Source: Hymenobacter sp. DG25B (GTDB lineage: Bacteria; Bacteroidota; Bacteroidia; Cytophagales; Hymenobacteraceae). From it: a DNA stretch of 64,000 nucleotides. Below the pieces are notes generated by a model. It made no database searches. It was not told where the DNA came from and worked only from the letters and a program-made list of their open reading frames with translations. The stretch covers positions 2,480,001-2,544,000 of the forward strand of contig NZ_CP010054.1 of assembly GCF_000801315.1 (NCBI RefSeq). Reading direction: 5' to 3'. Both the position numbers and the translations under genes were made by a program. Below are positions 25,175-33,883 of the stretch, in pieces (positions within the stretch are counted from its first letter, which is position 1; each line of letters opens with the position of its first letter).

Positions 25175-25672
25175 ATGAAATACCCCAAAAGAGTTATTCC
25201 CTTTCTACATAATGTGGCCCGGGTTTCGGGGCTGGCCGCCTGGCAAACCGGACGGCTATTCCGCAAAACTGCCCTGGCAGCACTGGAATCCATTCAGGAA
25301 GTACTTCGGTCGGAAGTAAAGAAGGGCAACGTGAAGCTGGTAGCCGATTTTCTGGCGAATAAAGCTATGCCCGCCGCCCGCACCTTGCTGCTGGAGCGCA
25401 TGGCCGCCCGCCTGCTGGTGCGCATTGGGCTGCGTGGGGTGCTGGCCTCCAACGTGGTGGGCTGGGTACTGCCGTTTGTACTGGAAAAGCTGCTGCAGCT
25501 GGCCAACAAAGCAGGAGTTTTTGAGAAGATTAAGGCGAATGACACGGTTACTGATGCGCTCCACCGCCTGGATGAGTTGAAGCGCGCCACCCTGAAAGTG
25601 ATTCTGCCGGATGCGGGCACCGGCGCTGAAGTACTGGACGATGACGCGGAGCTGCCCCGGCAGTTGACCTAG
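25175..25672 (+). CDS. Hypothetical basic protein
   Basis: A 165-residue protein starting MKYPKRVIPFLHNVARVSG. Residues about 60-100 (MPAARTLLLERMAARLLVRIGLRG ... GWVLPFVLEKLLQLAN) form amphipathic or weakly hydrophobic helices, so it may associate with the membrane. The C-terminal third is acidic (DAGTGAEVLDDDAEL). No known family recognised. Codon use is like the neighbours and the frame is intact, which supports coding. It stands alone, with a 200-base upstream space. Confidence 0.6.
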   Translation: MKYPKRVIPFLHNVARVSGLAAWQTGRLFRKTALAALESIQEVLRSEVKKGNVKLVADFLANKAMPAARTLLLERMAARLLVRIGLRGVLASNVVGWVLPFVLEKLLQLANKAGVFEKIKANDTVTDALHRLDELKRATLKVILPDAGTGAEVLDDDAELPRQLT

Positions 25673-25888
25673 CCCAACCGGTAATAATAGATACCGCTCC
25701 GCCATTTTTACTGCGAGTAGGGAAATAACTAAAACATTGCTCTTTATCTCTCCGCCGGCTTTTTTACTGGTACAGAAAAGTTTGTCGCTGCTGCTACTCC
25801 GCCGGATAAAGCAGAAAATTTACCGGGCATTGTAGCCTTCGGGCTAAAGATGTCGTACACGGGACCTTAACAACCAACCCTGACACTT

Positions 25889-26143
25889 ATGAAACTGCCA
25901 TTTAAATCCATCCTGTTAGCCGCTACTTTTGCCGCCCTTACTACTGTTTCCTGCACCGAAAAGCAGCAGGAAAACACCGAAGCCGCGACTGAAAATGCCG
26001 CCGACCAGGCCGGTGCAGCTACTGAAAATGCTGCCAATGAAGTGCAAGAGGATATGGCCCGTGAACCCGGTGATACGGCCGTAGTTACGAATAAAGAAAC
26101 CGATGGTGTGGTAGATAAAGTACCCGCTACACCGCAGAATTAA
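25889..26143 (+). CDS. Small acidic lipoprotein with repeated ATENAA units
   Basis: An 84-residue exported lipoprotein with signal peptide MKLPFKSILLAATFAALTTVSC, the Cys22 being the lipidation site. The mature part is highly acidic and Ala/Glu-rich, with two copies of the block AATENAA separated by DQAG, then VQEDMAREPGDTAVVTNKETDGVVDKV. This pattern is like the short entericidin-like or YtxH-type envelope lipoproteins, but the match is only by composition. A bidirectional terminator follows. Function unknown; probably surface or periplasmic stress-related by analogy, which I cannot show. Confidence 0.72.
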   Translation: MKLPFKSILLAATFAALTTVSCTEKQQENTEAATENAADQAGAATENAANEVQEDMAREPGDTAVVTNKETDGVVDKVPATPQN

Positions 26144-26166
26144 TTCGGCTATTTAGCTTACTATTA

Positions 26167-26209
26167 AAATGGAAAAGCCCACCTCTAAATGAGGTGGGCT
26201 TTTCCATTT
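26167..26209. terminator. Bidirectional rho-independent terminator
   Basis: Long stem AATGGAAAAGCCCACCTC with its complement, A and T runs at both sides, between the converging lipoprotein and beta-barrel genes. Confidence 0.85.
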
Positions 26210-26242
26210 TATAAGGCGACCAAGGGGATTATATGAACCTCT

Positions 26243-26851
26243 CTAACGACGAGGTATCACCGCAGTAAAAGCCAGCCCAATAGAATTTGCCGCATAGGAG
26301 TGGTTCTGTTGATCGGTATACTTCATGGAAGTGTATTGCAAACCCACTCCCCGGTACGCCACTTCAACGATGGGGCCATTGGCGCCTTTGAACTTCATGT
26401 CCTCCCCAATTCCATCGGCCTTGAATTGAATGCTTCGGTGCATAGCCAACCCGGCGCCTATTCGGATGCGGTTGGAGACCATCCAGTTCGCCGTTACATC
26501 AATGGGTACCCGGGTTAAACGGATATGCGCGTTTTCAGCCGCTGTGGTTACATATTTATAACCCACTGTAGCCCGTAAAAGCAGTTTGTCGACCTTCGGA
26601 AGCTGAAATTCCCCGCCCACGGCAACGGAAATGCCTTGTCCCGCTTTAACGGATTGGGTATTACCGTTCGTGAAATACACTTCAGCCACCCGGTCCCCTC
26701 CAAACGATAAAGCGCCTCCCACCAGGAGACGCGCCCCGGTTGCTTTTTTCCCGGGAGCTTGCGCAATTTGTTCAGTTGTTTGCGCTACCCCTTTCTGAAA
26801 AGGAAGTATGGCTAATGAGGCCAATAGAGTCAGGTACCGGAAAGCAGGCAT
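26243..26851 (-). CDS. Outer-membrane beta-barrel protein
   Basis: A 202-residue exported protein with signal peptide MPAFRYLTLLASLAILPFQKGVAQ. The mature sequence alternates hydrophobic and polar residues in strands (ARLLVGGALSFGG, KAGQGISVAVGGEFQLP, LLRATVGYKYV, VPIDVTANWMV, RIRIGAGLAMH, GVGLQYTSMKY, SIGLAFTAVIP), which fits an eight-stranded OmpA/OmpX-like barrel. The last residues VIPRR lack the usual terminal aromatic, so barrel insertion may need checking. It has no partner nearby and a TACTTTTC-like promoter box upstream. Function unknown. Confidence 0.75.
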   Translation of the reverse strand: MPAFRYLTLLASLAILPFQKGVAQTTEQIAQAPGKKATGARLLVGGALSFGGDRVAEVYFTNGNTQSVKAGQGISVAVGGEFQLPKVDKLLLRATVGYKYVTTAAENAHIRLTRVPIDVTANWMVSNRIRIGAGLAMHRSIQFKADGIGEDMKFKGANGPIVEVAYRGVGLQYTSMKYTDQQNHSYAANSIGLAFTAVIPRR

Positions 26852-27051
26852 AGATGGGTTAGGTGGGAGGTAGAAAAGTAGTATGAAAGTATGGGTCTGT
26901 AATGCCGCAGCGGCCTACAAGGTTGTCAGAATCGCATCAGCTAGATCAGCAGCAACGGCAGGATACCGCACCACGCTGCCAATATATTAATCGTATATGA
27001 AAATTTATATATAACTGGACTGGCTCTTTTATGAAAATTTAACTCTAAACA

Positions 27052-27087
27052 GAAAAGCCACTTCTACGGATGCAGAAGCGGCTTTTT
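27052..27087. terminator. Rho-independent terminator, possibly second terminator of glnN
   Basis: Stem AAAAGCCACTTC/GAAGCGGCTTTT with one mismatch and flanking A/T runs. Confidence 0.6.
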
Positions 27088-27108
27088 AATGAATGGGAGT
27101 GACATAAA

Positions 27109-27144
27109 CGAAAAAAAGCCGCCCCACCCGGAACGGCTTTTTCG
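27109..27144 (-). terminator. Rho-independent terminator of glnN
   Basis: On the minus strand CGAAAAAGCCG...CGGCTTTTTTTCG, short stem with a long T run, 60 bases after the glnN stop. Confidence 0.75.
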
Positions 27145-27202
27145 AAATCGAGACCGAAGAAAATTCCCACCCAACTTCGGTTCGATTCTGACCCTGGTGG
27201 GC

Positions 27203-29392
27203 TTAGTGCCGGAACAACAGTTCGCGGTACTTCACCAGGGGCCAGTCCTCATCGGCCACCATCAGCTCCAGTTTATCAACGGAGCGACGGATGACGTCGA
27301 AATGCGCTTTCACGTTGTCGCAGTAGGCAATAGCCCGCTCGCGCGTGTCTTCCATTTTGTTGGCCACTTTGCGGGCATTCACCATCTCATCTACCTGCGT
27401 TTTGATGGTGGCTACGTGGCGCGAAATAGCTTTGATGGTATCAACCGTTACCTGCGTGTACTCATCGTCGAGGCCCAGCTCGCGCAGGCCGCGCACATTG
27501 TTTACCAGCTTGGTTTGGTAAGACACGGCCGTGGGAATAATGTGGTTCACGGCCAGGTCGCCCATTACGCGGCTTTCAATCTGAATCTTCTTGATGTAGT
27601 CTTCCAGCAGGATTTCGTGGCGCGCGTGCAGCTCTACGTGCGAGTAGATGTTATGCCGCTGGAAAACCTGGGTTGATGCTTCCGTAATCAGGGCGTCCAG
27701 CGCCTGCGGTGTGGTTGGAATGTTGGACAAACCCCGACGCTCGGCTTCTTCTTTCCACTCGTTGGAGTAGCCATTGCCCTCAAAACGAATGTTCTTGGAA
27801 GTGATGACGTAGTCGCGCAGCACGTCCACAATGGCTACTTCCTTCTTTTTGCCCTGCTCAATCATGGCATCCACCGACTTCTTGAACTCGATGAGCTGAT
27901 CGGCCACAATGGTATTCAGCACCGTCATAGACGAAGAGCTGTTGGCCGAGGAACCCACGGCCCGGAACTCGAACTTGTTGCCGGTGAAAGCGAAAGGCGA
28001 GGTGCGGTTACGGTCGGTGTTGTCGAGCAGAATAGCAGGAATCTTATCGATGCCCAGCTTCAGGTAAATGTTGTCGCCTTTATCCAGCGGCAGCTTGGCG
28101 GTGCGCTCCAGCTCATCCATTACGGAATCCAGCATAGAGCCCACGAATACCGACATGATGGCCGGCGGCGCTTCGTTAGCGCCCAGGCGGTGGTCGTTGC
28201 TGGCCGAGGCGATGCTGGCGCGCAGCAGGTCGCCGTGCGTGTGCACTGCTTTAATAGTGCTGATGAAGAAAGCCAGGAACTGCAGGTTCTCTTTGGGGCG
28301 CTTGCCCGGAGCCAGCAGGTTAACACCGGTATCGGTGCTCATGGCCCAGTTGTTATGCTTGCCCGAGCCGTTTACGCCGGCGTAAGGCTTCTCGTGCAGC
28401 AGCACTTTGAAGTTGTGCTTCTCAGCCACCCGGTCCATGATATCCATCAGGAGCTGGTTGTGGTCTACGGCCAGGTTGGCATCCTCGAAGGTAGGCGCGC
28501 ACTCGTACTGATTGGGCGCTACCTCGTTGTGACGGGTGCGGAGCGGAATGCCCAGCTTGTTGGCTTCTTCCTCGAAATCGAGCATGAACGCATGCACGCG
28601 GCTGGGGATAGAGCCAAAGTAATGGTCTTCCAGCTGCTGGCCTTTGGCCGGTGCGTGGCCGAACAACGTGCGGCCGGTCATTACCAGGTCAGGTCGCGCA
28701 TCAAACAGCGCTTTATCCACCACAAAGTACTCCTGCTCGATGCCGAGCGTGGTAGACACGCGGTTTACATCCTTATCAAAGTACTGGCATACATCAACCG
28801 CCGCCTTTTCCAAAGCCGCCAAGGACTTCAGCAGGGGTGCTTTGTAGTCGAGGGCTTCGCCGGTGTAGGCAACGAAAATGGTAGGAATGCACAGGGTTTT
28901 GGCACCGGCCGTTTCAATAATGAAAGCCGGCGAAGTGGGGTCCCAGGCGGTATAGCCGCGGGCCTCGAAGGTATTGCGGATGCCGCCGTTCGGGAACGAG
29001 GAAGCATCGGGCTCCTGCTGCACCAGCGCCGAGCCTTTGAAGTTTTCAATCGGACGACCATCCGAGTTCAGATCAAAGAAGGAGTCGTGCTTTTCGGCGG
29101 TGGCACCGGTGAGGGGCTGGAACCAGTGCGTGTAGTGCGTAGCACCCTTGGCCATGGCCCAGGTTTTCATGGCGGAAGCCACGGCATCGGCCACGCTGCG
29201 CTCTACCGGCGAGCCTTGCTTGATAGCAGCCTGAAGCTTCTTGAAGTATTCGCCGGGCATGGTAGAGCGCATGGCGTCCAGGTTGAACACGTTTTTGCCA
29301 AACGAGTCGGAACGACGCTCACCCGTGGAAATGACCTCAACGGTTTTACGCTGGTCAACGAGTTCAAGGGCTTTGAAGCGAAGAATTGCCAT
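27203..29392 (-). CDS. glnN: Glutamine synthetase type III
   Basis: A 729-residue GSIII enzyme, which makes glutamine from glutamate, ammonia and ATP; it forms large double-ring assemblies and is the usual glutamine synthetase in Bacteroidota. Family features are the N-terminal VFNLDAMRSTMPGEYFK, GYTAWDPTSPAFI, the metal-binding GIEQEYFVVD, RHNEVAPNQYECAPTFEDANLAVDHNQ, the ATP-site ANGSGKHNNW-like VNGSGKHNNWAMSTDTG and KFEFRAVGSS near residue 480. Monocistronic and divergent from the LTA-synthase-like gene. A full promoter (TTTG, 21 bases, TACCTTTG) lies upstream; no NtrC/sigma-54 site was seen. Confidence 0.97.
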   Translation of the reverse strand: MAILRFKALELVDQRKTVEVISTGERRSDSFGKNVFNLDAMRSTMPGEYFKKLQAAIKQGSPVERSVADAVASAMKTWAMAKGATHYTHWFQPLTGATAEKHDSFFDLNSDGRPIENFKGSALVQQEPDASSFPNGGIRNTFEARGYTAWDPTSPAFIIETAGAKTLCIPTIFVAYTGEALDYKAPLLKSLAALEKAAVDVCQYFDKDVNRVSTTLGIEQEYFVVDKALFDARPDLVMTGRTLFGHAPAKGQQLEDHYFGSIPSRVHAFMLDFEEEANKLGIPLRTRHNEVAPNQYECAPTFEDANLAVDHNQLLMDIMDRVAEKHNFKVLLHEKPYAGVNGSGKHNNWAMSTDTGVNLLAPGKRPKENLQFLAFFISTIKAVHTHGDLLRASIASASNDHRLGANEAPPAIMSVFVGSMLDSVMDELERTAKLPLDKGDNIYLKLGIDKIPAILLDNTDRNRTSPFAFTGNKFEFRAVGSSANSSSSMTVLNTIVADQLIEFKKSVDAMIEQGKKKEVAIVDVLRDYVITSKNIRFEGNGYSNEWKEEAERRGLSNIPTTPQALDALITEASTQVFQRHNIYSHVELHARHEILLEDYIKKIQIESRVMGDLAVNHIIPTAVSYQTKLVNNVRGLRELGLDDEYTQVTVDTIKAISRHVATIKTQVDEMVNARKVANKMEDTRERAIAYCDNVKAHFDVIRRSVDKLELMVADEDWPLVKYRELLFRH

Positions 29393-29427
29393 ATAGAGTT
29401 TAACGTGGTGCTACTGTTGAGTAGGCA

Positions 29428-29460
29428 CAAAGGTAGAGCGGCAAAAGGCTATTCTCCAAA
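29428..29460 (-). promoter_or_regulatory. Predicted promoter of glnN
   Basis: TTTG, 21 bases, TACCTTTG on the minus strand (TACCTTTG at 29428-29435), leader about 32 bases. Confidence 0.65.
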
Positions 29461-29665
29461 CAGGCAGTTCCAAAACAAGGGTGTTTTTCTGAAATTATGT
29501 ATTAAATTTCAATAACACCCATTCAGAATACCAGTGTTATCTGAATATTAAGCCAAAATTCAGGCAGCACCCCCTTCTTTCTTATACTCCACCCCTACTA
29601 CTATACCGCCGCGCTATTTTTAGATGAAAGGCTAGTAACCTGCCCTACTCCCCAATGGTTCATCT

Positions 29666-29673
29666 TACTTTTG
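29666..29673 (+). promoter_or_regulatory. Predicted -7 element of the LTA-synthase-like gene
   Basis: TACTTTTG ends four bases before the GTG start, so the transcription start would fall on or next to the G of the GTG. No clear -33 box. Confidence 0.45.
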
Positions 29674-29677
29674 CGGC

Positions 29678-31528
29678 GTGAGAAACCGTTTTACGTTTCA
29701 GCCGCGCCTCTTTTGCTTCTGGCTGGCGTACTTTATTCTGGCCCGGCTGCTTTTTCTGGGCTACCAGGCAGACCACCTCAGAGGTTTGGCGGTCGGCACT
29801 GTTCCCCGCCTGCTCTGGTACGGTTTGCGGCTGGATGCCTCGGCGGCGGCCTATTTGTGCCTACTGCCATTTGTGGTATTCCTGCTGGGCAGCCTGGCCG
29901 GGCCGCGCTTCCCCATGGAAAAGCTGGTGCGCTTCCCCACGGCCGTGGCGGGCGTGGTGGTCAGCTTTATGGTGGTTTCTGATCTGGAGCTGTACCGCGC
30001 CTGGGGGTTTCGGCTCGATGCCACGCCCCTGCAATACCTGAACACGCCCTCCGAAATGCTGGCCTCGGCCGGGGCTGCGCCGTGGGCGCTGCTGCTGGCT
30101 TTGTTTGTTGGCCTGTTGCTGCTGGCCTGGCTCCTATATAATAAGGTAGTAGGAAGTTTGCCTGCCTTACCCAATGGGTTTGGGCGCGGCCGCGCGGTCC
30201 TGGTCAGCTTGCTGTACCTGTTGTTGCTGATAGTGCCGCTGCGTGGGGGCGTGCAGCAGATACCCGTAAACCAGAGCGACGTTTACTTCTCGCCCCAGCC
30301 TTTTGCCAACCATGCCGCCCTAAACGTAGCCTGGAATGTGGTAAATGCGCTGGCGCAGCAGGGTGCCACGGACAATCCGTATCAGTACATGCCGGATACC
30401 ACGGCCCGGCGCCTGGTGCAGCAGCTATATCAGCCCGCCACCCCGGATTCAGCCACAACGCTGCTGCGGGTGCCGCGCCCAAACGTGCTGTTTATTATTC
30501 TGGAAAGCTTCACTTCCAAACTGGTGGGCAGCCTGGGCGGGGAGCGGGGTGTAACGCCCACGCTGGACAGCCTACAAAGCTCCAGCGTGTTGTTCACCAA
30601 TATTTATGCCGCCGGCGACCGGAGCCAGAAAGGGCTGGTTTCCCTGCTGAGCGGGTACCCCAATCAGCCCAACACCAGCATTATTAAATACCCCCGCAAA
30701 ACGGAGCAGCTGCCGCAGCTTAACCGTAGTCTGCAGGCGGCAGGCTATTCTTCGCACTATTATTATGGCGGCGAGCTGGCCTTCGCCAACATGAAAAGCT
30801 ACCTGGTGGCCGGAGGCTACGACCGGATTACGGAGCGCACCGACTTCCGCGCCAAAGAGCAAAACTCCAAGTGGGGCGCCCACGACCACATCCTGTTCCG
30901 CCGCGTGCTGGCCGACCTGCGCACCCAGCAGCAGCCTTTTTTCGTGACGGCCTTCACCCTGAGCAGCCACGAACCGTTTGACGTGCCCATGCCCACCCGG
31001 TTCAAGGGTTCCAGTGAAGCCGACCAGTTCCGCAACTCCGTTTACTACACCGACCATGCCCTGGGCCAGTTCCTGCGCCAGGCCCGGCAACAGCCCTGGT
31101 GGAACAATACCCTGATAGTACTGGTAGCCGACCACGGCCACGCCCTGCCCGGCAACTCCCCCAACCACGACCCGGCCAAGTTCCGGATTCCGCTGCTGTT
31201 TACGGGTGGCGCCTTGCTCCCCGCTGCACGGGGCCGGATTGTACCCGAGCTAGGCTCGCAGACCGATGTTGCCGCCACCCTCCTAGCGCAGTTGCATTTA
31301 CCGGCCACCAGCTACACGTTCAGCCGCAATCTGCTTCAACCAGGCACTAAGCCTTTTGCTTTTTACTGCTTTACGGATGGGTTTGGGCTCGTAACACCAG
31401 CAAACACCTTTACATATGACAACGCCGCCCGGCAGGTCATCAGCAAGACGGACAGCGTTACCAATGCGCAGCTGCGCCTGGGCCAAGCCTACCAGCAGAC
31501 CACTTTCGAAGACTTTCTTCATCGGTAA
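29678..31528 (+). CDS. LTA-synthase-like membrane sulfatase (phosphoglycerol transferase family)
   Basis: A 616-residue inner-membrane protein. Five hydrophobic segments fill residues 1-190, then an extracytoplasmic sulfatase-fold domain from about 265: metal-site Glu in FIILESFTSK, the nucleophile region AAGDRSQKGLVS at about residues 311-322, FTLSSHEPFDVPM, VLVADHGH. In LtaS and most Bacteroidota homologues the nucleophile is Thr (DRTDKG); here the position is Ser316. These enzymes move phosphoglycerol or phosphoethanolamine groups to membrane-linked acceptors. The start is GTG with a promoter element at four bases. Substrate unknown; transferase role inferred. Confidence 0.87.
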   Translation: MRNRFTFQPRLFCFWLAYFILARLLFLGYQADHLRGLAVGTVPRLLWYGLRLDASAAAYLCLLPFVVFLLGSLAGPRFPMEKLVRFPTAVAGVVVSFMVVSDLELYRAWGFRLDATPLQYLNTPSEMLASAGAAPWALLLALFVGLLLLAWLLYNKVVGSLPALPNGFGRGRAVLVSLLYLLLLIVPLRGGVQQIPVNQSDVYFSPQPFANHAALNVAWNVVNALAQQGATDNPYQYMPDTTARRLVQQLYQPATPDSATTLLRVPRPNVLFIILESFTSKLVGSLGGERGVTPTLDSLQSSSVLFTNIYAAGDRSQKGLVSLLSGYPNQPNTSIIKYPRKTEQLPQLNRSLQAAGYSSHYYYGGELAFANMKSYLVAGGYDRITERTDFRAKEQNSKWGAHDHILFRRVLADLRTQQQPFFVTAFTLSSHEPFDVPMPTRFKGSSEADQFRNSVYYTDHALGQFLRQARQQPWWNNTLIVLVADHGHALPGNSPNHDPAKFRIPLLFTGGALLPAARGRIVPELGSQTDVAATLLAQLHLPATSYTFSRNLLQPGTKPFAFYCFTDGFGLVTPANTFTYDNAARQVISKTDSVTNAQLRLGQAYQQTTFEDFLHR

Positions 31529-31629
31529 AGCTGCCTCCCTGCCTGGCTTGTAAGCTTAGGGCAGCGGGATTTAAGAGGAAGCTTCGGCAGCGCGGGAAAA
31601 CTTGATTCGGCAGCTCCGCCAAGGCGTTG

Positions 31630-31637
31630 TATCTTTG
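31630..31637 (+). promoter_or_regulatory. Predicted -7 element of mtaB
   Basis: TATCTTTG followed by CGGCC; leader to the ATG at 31649 about 7-8 bases, or none if the TTG at 31643 is used. Confidence 0.5.
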
Positions 31638-31648
31638 CGGCCTTGCTT

Positions 31649-32989
31649 ATGAACACCAGAAAAGTTGCCTTTTATACGCTGGGCTGCAAGCTCAACTTCT
31701 CCGAAACCTCGGCCATTGGCCGGCAGTTTGAAGAACACGGCTTCGCCAAAGTAGCCTTCGAGGACGCAGCCGACATCTACGTCATCAATACCTGCTCCGT
31801 CACGGACCACGCCGACCGCAAGTGCCGCAAGGTGGTGAAGGAAGCGTTGAAGCATAACCCCGAGGCCTTTGTGGCTATTGTGGGGTGCTACGCCCAGCTT
31901 AAGCCCCAGGAAATTGCGGAAATTCCCGGCGTGCACGCCGTGCTGGGCGCTGCCGAGAAATTTCAACTGGTAGAAACGCTGGCGGGCTTTCAGAAGCCAG
32001 CCGCCGGGCAGCCGGGCCGGGTGTTTGCCTCCCCCATTTCCGAGGCCACCGAATTCCATGCCGCGCACTCCTACGGCGACCGAACCCGCACCTTCCTGAA
32101 GGTGCAGGATGGTTGCGACTACTCCTGCTCCTTCTGCACTATTCCGCTGGCGCGCGGCAAAAGCCGCTCCGGCTCCGTGCAGAGCGTGGTAGAGCGGGTG
32201 CAGAAGCTGGCCGAAACCGGCGTAAAGGAAATTGTGCTGACGGGCGTTAACCTCGGCGACTTCGGCCTGCAGGGCCCCGACCGGGAACGGCAGGAAAACT
32301 TCTACGACCTGGTGCAGGCCCTGGATGAAGTGGAAGGTATTGAGCGGTTCCGCATCAGCAGCTGCGAGCCGAATTTGCTCACGGATGAAATTATCCGCTT
32401 TGTAGCCCGATCCAAGCGGTTTATGCCGCACTTCCACATACCGCTGCAGTCGGGCTCCGATAAGATTCTGGGGCTGATGCGCCGCCGCTACCGCCGCGCG
32501 CTTTACGTAGACCGGGTGCAGCTGATTAAGGAAGTGATGCCGCACGCCTGCATCGGGGTGGATGTAATAGTAGGCTTCCCCGGCGAAACCGAAGCGGACT
32601 TTCTGGAAACCTACCAGTTTCTGAATGAGCTGGACATCAGCTACCTGCACGTATTTCCATACTCCGAGCGGGCAAACACGCTGGCTCCCACGCTGCCCGG
32701 CCGCGTGCAGGACCGCCACCGCCACGAACGCACCACCCAGCTGCGCAGCCTCTCGGAGAAGAAAAAACGCTTTTTCTACGAGCAGCATATAGGGCAGGAA
32801 ACCAAAGTCCTGTTTGAGGACGATGTAACCAACGGGCAGATGGAAGGCTTCACGCCCAACTACATCCGCGTCACGGCCAAGTACGACCCGCTGCTGGTGG
32901 GGGAAATGAAGCGTCTGCGCCTGACCAGCGTGAACCCGCAGAACCTGATGGAAGCCGAAGAAGTAGGCTTTGAGGTGCTGCAACATTAG
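31649..32989 (+). CDS. mtaB: tRNA t6A37 methylthiotransferase MtaB
   Basis: A 446-residue radical-SAM methylthiotransferase that converts N6-threonylcarbamoyladenosine-37 to its 2-methylthio form in ANN-decoding tRNAs. The UPF0004 domain starts KVAFYTLGCKLNFSETSAIG with cluster cysteines at GCKLN, NTCSVT and VGCYAQL; the radical SAM motif CxxxCxxC is GCDYSCSFCTIP; TRAM-like C-terminus is short (VLFEDDVTNGQMEGFTPNYIRV). The 'GCKLN' and 'SVTDHADRK' words mark MtaB rather than MiaB. ATG at 31649 chosen over the TTG two codons upstream. It is followed by a bidirectional terminator. Confidence 0.95.
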   Translation: MNTRKVAFYTLGCKLNFSETSAIGRQFEEHGFAKVAFEDAADIYVINTCSVTDHADRKCRKVVKEALKHNPEAFVAIVGCYAQLKPQEIAEIPGVHAVLGAAEKFQLVETLAGFQKPAAGQPGRVFASPISEATEFHAAHSYGDRTRTFLKVQDGCDYSCSFCTIPLARGKSRSGSVQSVVERVQKLAETGVKEIVLTGVNLGDFGLQGPDRERQENFYDLVQALDEVEGIERFRISSCEPNLLTDEIIRFVARSKRFMPHFHIPLQSGSDKILGLMRRRYRRALYVDRVQLIKEVMPHACIGVDVIVGFPGETEADFLETYQFLNELDISYLHVFPYSERANTLAPTLPGRVQDRHRHERTTQLRSLSEKKKRFFYEQHIGQETKVLFEDDVTNGQMEGFTPNYIRVTAKYDPLLVGEMKRLRLTSVNPQNLMEAEEVGFEVLQH

Positions 32990-33121
32990 CTGCGGAGTAT
33001 AAAGAAATGTCTGTTCTCGGATTTTAAAAGTCGGCACCGAAAGGTGAACTTCAGGAGTTATTCAAAAGGGTATATCTGCACTAGGTAATAGTAACACACA
33101 ATTCTTGCCCTTTGAAAAGCT

Positions 33122-33170
33122 AAAAACGAAAACAGGGGCCTGGCTTATTGCCAGGTCCCTGTTTTCGTTT
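33122..33170. terminator. Strong bidirectional terminator
   Basis: Stem AAACGAAAACAGGGGCCTGGC with its near-perfect complement and A/T runs on both sides, between converging mtaB and the HTH gene. Confidence 0.88.
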
Positions 33171-33189
33171 ATTGAAGCCTTAACCAACT

Positions 33190-33822
33190 TTACTTAACCA
33201 GTTGCCGCTGCATCAGATCCATCATTTGCTGCATGAGCCGTTGCTGCTCCTGCAGGTGCTGATTGCGCAGCTCGGCCATAGCCAGTTGATGTGCCATTTG
33301 CTGGGTATATAAAGCCGACTGCCAGCCGGTGTCTACCGTGGCAACGACTGGGACTATAGTAGCGGGTGCTGCATTTGCGGCATAAACCGAACTCCCGGCA
33401 GATGGTTGGCTCATTATAGAAGCCGGGTCTGGAGCTTCCGCTGGCTGCTCCATTGTCTTTGCAGAATCAGAAGGAAGAGACGATGGGCTAGTAGCTGCTT
33501 CAGCATGGCTGGTAGCAGGCGGCACTGCTTCCGCTGGTGCAGAATGCTTAGGGGCTGCATTCACAGGCAAAGAGCTTCTAACTTCCTGCACAGCACCTGT
33601 AAACATAGGCCCGGCCCCCTGCATTAACCAGTCTTTTGATACATTTGGATATATTTCAAAAACCTTACACAAAAGATCAAAACCCGGTTTATTACGCTCT
33701 TCAACCAAATGTTGAATAACGGTAGCCGTCTTTTCCAGGGATATAGCAAAGGCATTTTTGGTCATTCCCAACTCTTGAATGAGCTGACTAAAACGCTGAC
33801 CTATAGTTTCTTCTTTTGTCAT
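33190..33822 (-). CDS. Helix-turn-helix (XRE-like) protein with low-complexity linker and C-terminal coil
   Basis: A 210-residue DNA-binding protein. Residues 1-70 form an XRE-like helix-turn-helix (RFSQLIQELGMTKNAFAISLEKTATVIQHLVEERNKPGFDLLCKVFEIYPNVSKDWLMQG); the recognition helix is likely around TATVIQHLVEERN. Residues 80-165 are Ala/Pro/Ser/Glu low complexity. The last 45 residues are Gln/Met/Leu-rich and probably form a coiled coil. This order is common in Bacteroidota XRE-type proteins with WLMxGxGPMF. A canonical promoter (TTG, 19 bases, TATATTTG) lies upstream, with a TGAGTA/TACTCA inverted repeat overlapping it, so it may control itself (inferred). Confidence 0.8.
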   Translation of the reverse strand: MTKEETIGQRFSQLIQELGMTKNAFAISLEKTATVIQHLVEERNKPGFDLLCKVFEIYPNVSKDWLMQGAGPMFTGAVQEVRSSLPVNAAPKHSAPAEAVPPATSHAEAATSPSSLPSDSAKTMEQPAEAPDPASIMSQPSAGSSVYAANAAPATIVPVVATVDTGWQSALYTQQMAHQLAMAELRNQHLQEQQRLMQQMMDLMQRQLVK

Positions 33823-33831
33823 ATTTCCAAA

Positions 33832-33883
33832 TGAGTAACTAAAATTCTCACTGCAAATATACTCAAATGGTCATAAAAAACAA
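33832..33883 (-). promoter_or_regulatory. Promoter and possible operator of the HTH gene
   Basis: On the minus strand TTG, 19 bases, TATATTTG (33854-33861) is the best match to the Bacteroidota consensus in the window. TGAGTA (about 33832-33837) and TACTCA (33859-33864) form an inverted repeat flanking the -7 box. Confidence 0.6.

Larger units (their letters stand above)
26852..27202. other. Upstream/downstream spacer with tandem terminators
   Basis: About 350 bases. AT-rich up to 27050, then two hairpin terminators (27052-27087 and 27109-27144). No convincing gene; a 35-codon frame at 26883-26990 on the plus strand has no support. Confidence 0.6.

Noticed and set aside
26883..26990. A 35-codon plus-strand frame (MKVWVCNAAAAY...)
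   Set aside because: No ribosome-binding signal, family or conservation that I can show; probably chance, although a terminator follows.
27165..27200. GGTTCGATTCTGACC, similar to a tRNA T-loop
   Set aside because: The flanking bases cannot form the T-stem or an acceptor stem, and no anticodon arm fits upstream.
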